Shown here: positions 62,381-64,000 of the stretch, piece after piece
Layout: every line of letters begins with the position of its first letter
How positions within the stretch are numbered: the first letter of the stretch is position 1
NCBI GenBank assembly: GCA_033794685.1
Contig: JARAYZ010000001.1
Source: Lentzea sp033794685
GTDB lineage: Bacteria; Actinomycetota; Actinomycetes; Mycobacteriales; Pseudonocardiaceae
DNA: 64,000 nt
Direction: 5' to 3' (one strand)
Notes under the pieces: model-generated
The model's database searches: none
The model's input: only the letters and a program-made list of their open reading frames with translations
What the model was told of the DNA's origin: nothing
Position numbers and translations under genes: made by a program

Positions 62381-63662
62381 GCACGTCGTGGCGCACGATC
62401 GTCTGGTCGCGGCCGGGACCGACACCGATCGCCGAGACGCGGGCGCCGATGATGCTCTCCAGGTACTCGACGTACGCCTTGGCGTTCGCCGGGAGCTCGT
62501 CGAACGAACGGCAGTGCGAGATGTCCTCGAACCAGCCCGGCAGCTCCTCGTAGACCGGGACGGCGTGGTGCACGTCGGTCTGGGTCATCGGCATCTCGTC
62601 GACGCGGCGACCGTCCACTTCGTACGCGACGCAGACCGGGACCCGCTCCAGGCCCGACAGCACGTCGAGCTTGGTGAGGAAGTAGTCGGTGATGCCGTTG
62701 ACGCGCGAGGCGTAGCGGGCGATCACGGCGTCGAACCAGCCGGTGCGGCGCGAGCGGCCGGTGGTGACACCGAACTCGCCACCCTGCTTGCGCAGGTACT
62801 CACCCTGGTCGTCGTTGAGCTCGGTCGGGAACGGACCGGAGCCGACGCGGGTCGTGTACGCCTTCAGGATGCCGATCACGGTGCTGATGCGGGTCGGGCC
62901 GACACCCGAGCCGACCGTCGCGCCACCCGACGTCGGGTTCGACGACGTGACGAACGGGTAGGTGCCGTGGTCGACGTCGAGCAGGGTGCCCTGCGAGCCC
63001 TCGAGCACGACGATCTCGTCGCGGTCGAGCGCCTGGTTGAGCAGCAGGCGGGTGTCGGCGATGCGGTGCACGAAGTGCTGACCGTGCTCGAGCACCTGGT
63101 CGACGACCTGGTCGGCGTCGAGCGCCTTGCGGTTGTAGACCTTGACCAGCACCTGGTTCTTGAAGTCCAGGGCGGCCTCGACCTTCTGCCGGAGGATCTT
63201 CTCGTCCAGCAGGTCCTGCACGCGGACGCCGACGCGGGCCAGCTTGTCCTGGTAGGCCGGGCCGATGCCGCGCCCGGTCGTCCCGATCTTGGCCTTGCCC
63301 AGGTAGCGCTCGGTCACCTTGTCGATGGCCACGTGGTACGGCATGATCAAGTGCGCGTCCGACGAGATCAGCAGACCACTGGTGTCGACGCCCTTCTCCT
63401 CCAGGCCCGCGAGCTCCTTGAGCAGCACGCCGGGGTCGACCACGACACCGTTGCCGATCACGTTCTTCACGCCGGGCGTGAGGATGCCGGAGGGGATGAG
63501 GTGGAGGGCGAACTTCTGACCGTCCGGGAGGACGACGGTGTGACCCGCGTTGTTGCCGCCCTGGTAGCGAACGATCCACTGGACACGCTCACCGAGGATG
63601 TCGGTGGCCTTGCCCTTGCCCTCATCGCCCCACTGGGCACCGATCAGCACGACGGCCGGCAT
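62373..63662 (-). CDS. purA: Adenylosuccinate synthetase
   Basis: 429-aa GTP-dependent enzyme joining IMP and aspartate on the way to AMP. Signatures: VVLIGAQWGDEGKGKATDIL with the catalytic Asp, GGNNAGHTVV with the catalytic His, GTTGRGIGPAYQDK, LEGSQGTLLDVDHGTYPFVTSSN and TTGRSRRTGWFDAV. ATG 63662 with GGAG 6 bases upstream; the longer frame has no similarity. The ribosome binding site abuts a 14-bp palindrome. Confidence 0.95.
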   Translation of the reverse strand: MPAVVLIGAQWGDEGKGKATDILGERVQWIVRYQGGNNAGHTVVLPDGQKFALHLIPSGILTPGVKNVIGNGVVVDPGVLLKELAGLEEKGVDTSGLLISSDAHLIMPYHVAIDKVTERYLGKAKIGTTGRGIGPAYQDKLARVGVRVQDLLDEKILRQKVEAALDFKNQVLVKVYNRKALDADQVVDQVLEHGQHFVHRIADTRLLLNQALDRDEIVVLEGSQGTLLDVDHGTYPFVTSSNPTSGGATVGSGVGPTRISTVIGILKAYTTRVGSGPFPTELNDDQGEYLRKQGGEFGVTTGRSRRTGWFDAVIARYASRVNGITDYFLTKLDVLSGLERVPVCVAYEVDGRRVDEMPMTQTDVHHAVPVYEELPGWFEDISHCRSFDELPANAKAYVEYLESIIGARVSAIGVGPGRDQTIVRHDVLS

Positions 63663-63669
63663 GTGAAAC

Positions 63670-63683
63670 TCCAAGCACTTGGA
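63670..63683. promoter_or_regulatory. Palindrome at purA ribosome binding site
   Basis: TCCAAG-CA-CTTGGA: 6-bp perfect arms, lying 8-21 bases before the purA ATG. Read on the purA strand, the proximal arm ends in TTGGA and the GGAG of the ribosome binding site begins inside it. It could be an operator or an RNA hairpin that hides the site. Confidence 0.4.
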
Positions 63684-63730
63684 CTGGTTCGAGCGAATGC
63701 CGGTAAGTGAGGGTAGACCAGGAGATGACC

Positions 63731-64000
63731 GTGCGCGGAATCGTGTTGGCCTGCGGAAACACGCAGTTGCCAATGATCGCTCAACGTGACGACGTGGTGG
63801 CCGTTCCAGCACGCCCCGGCAAGGACGACGTGGACCGCCATCTGGACGCCGATCGGCTGGTCGTGGTGGGTACCGACGCCGACCTCGCCGCGGTGGCGTT
63901 GCGGTTGCTGCGCAAGGAGAAGCTCGGTTCGGTGGCACTGGGTTACGTACCCGCCGCCGATTCGTCCGTTGCTGCCCTTTGGGGGCTTTCGACCGACCCG
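63731..64000 (+). CDS. Conserved hypothetical protein, partial
   Basis: First 90 codons of a gene that runs off the right edge. The protein begins RGIVLACGNTQLP and contains LDADRLVVVGTDADLAAVALRLLRKEKLGS, a Rossmann-like alternation of strands and helices. GTG 63731 is chosen because AGGAG lies 6 bases upstream; an ATG at 63725 is too close to that site. It is divergent from purA. I do not recognise the family. Confidence 0.65.
   Translation, partial: MRGIVLACGNTQLPMIAQRDDVVAVPARPGKDDVDRHLDADRLVVVGTDADLAAVALRLLRKEKLGSVALGYVPAADSSVAALWGLSTDP

Noticed and set aside
1..64000. Mobile element or prophage boundaries around the ESX blocks
   Set aside because: No transposase, integrase, tRNA target or flanking direct repeats seen; insertion is only suggested by gene order.

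Overview
The window is high-GC, gene-dense actinobacterial chromosome. Many starts are GTG, and GTGA or ATGA stop/start overlaps are common. The mix of ESX (type VII secretion) substrates and EspG chaperones, DUF3558 lipoproteins, SigE-family ECF sigma factors and a purine-gene order like that of mycobacteria suggests a Pseudonocardiales genus (Lentzea/Saccharothrix-like). That placement is inference. I see no rRNA, tRNA, transposase, prophage or CRISPR array.

The backbone is de novo purine synthesis. On the minus strand, from right to left, lie purA (62.4-63.7 kb), purD (50.3-51.5), purB (35.1-36.5), purC (32.9-33.8), purS-purQ-purL (25.4-28.5, coupled) and the first 44 codons of purF at the left edge. 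Accessory blocks fill the gaps between them.

0.2-8.3 kb: a coupled operon of a mycothiol-dependent-isomerase-like protein and four tandem paralogous lipoproteins; a WXG100-like/DUF1023 hydrolase pair; a sterol-carrier-family protein; and two coupled proteins built from EccC (ESX motor) ATPase modules, of which only one of about six retains a P-loop. 8.3-20 kb: a Tat-exported beta-helix protein, ESX substrate cassette A (DUF3558 lipoprotein, PE-like, PPE, EspG), a GH2 exo-glucosaminidase-like enzyme, a GH15 glucoamylase-like enzyme and a PAS-GGDEF-EAL protein. 20-25.3 kb: a methyltransferase, two tandem membrane paralogues, a divergent LysR/aldo-keto reductase pair and a GH25 lysozyme, closed by a perfect hairpin.

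28.7-43.5 kb: mixed metabolism (DUF3800-like protein, epimerase, trypsin-like protease, metallo-hydrolase, DUF2334, MOSC protein) and two sigma factor/membrane protein pairs flanking a TetR gene; then threonine aldolase, HAD hydrolase, a potassium channel and an aminotransferase. 43.5-48.2 kb: a second ESX block, with a WXG100 protein and a WXG100-lytic transglycosylase fusion, followed by cassette B (PE-like, DUF3558, PPE, EspG). 48.5-63.7 kb: AraC/GyrI-like regulator, ADP-ribosylglycohydrolase coupled to purD, TAXI-TRAP transporter, UBP zinc finger divergent from a Na+/H+ antiporter, glycerophosphodiesterase, an ssuCBAD sulfonate operon with a leaderless-type promoter, and a membrane protein resembling an M48 peptidase without its HEXXH.

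The ESX-related genes (about 14 here, without EccB, EccD, EccE or MycP) appear to supply cargo, chaperones and possibly accessory motor parts to an ESX machine encoded elsewhere. The most unusual signals are the P-loop-less EccC modules, a shared C-terminal motif in the two otherwise different PPE proteins, the lipoprotein array whose conserved C-terminus encodes the next gene's ribosome binding site, and a 12-bp perfect inverted repeat over the ribosome binding site and start codon of an ECF sigma gene.
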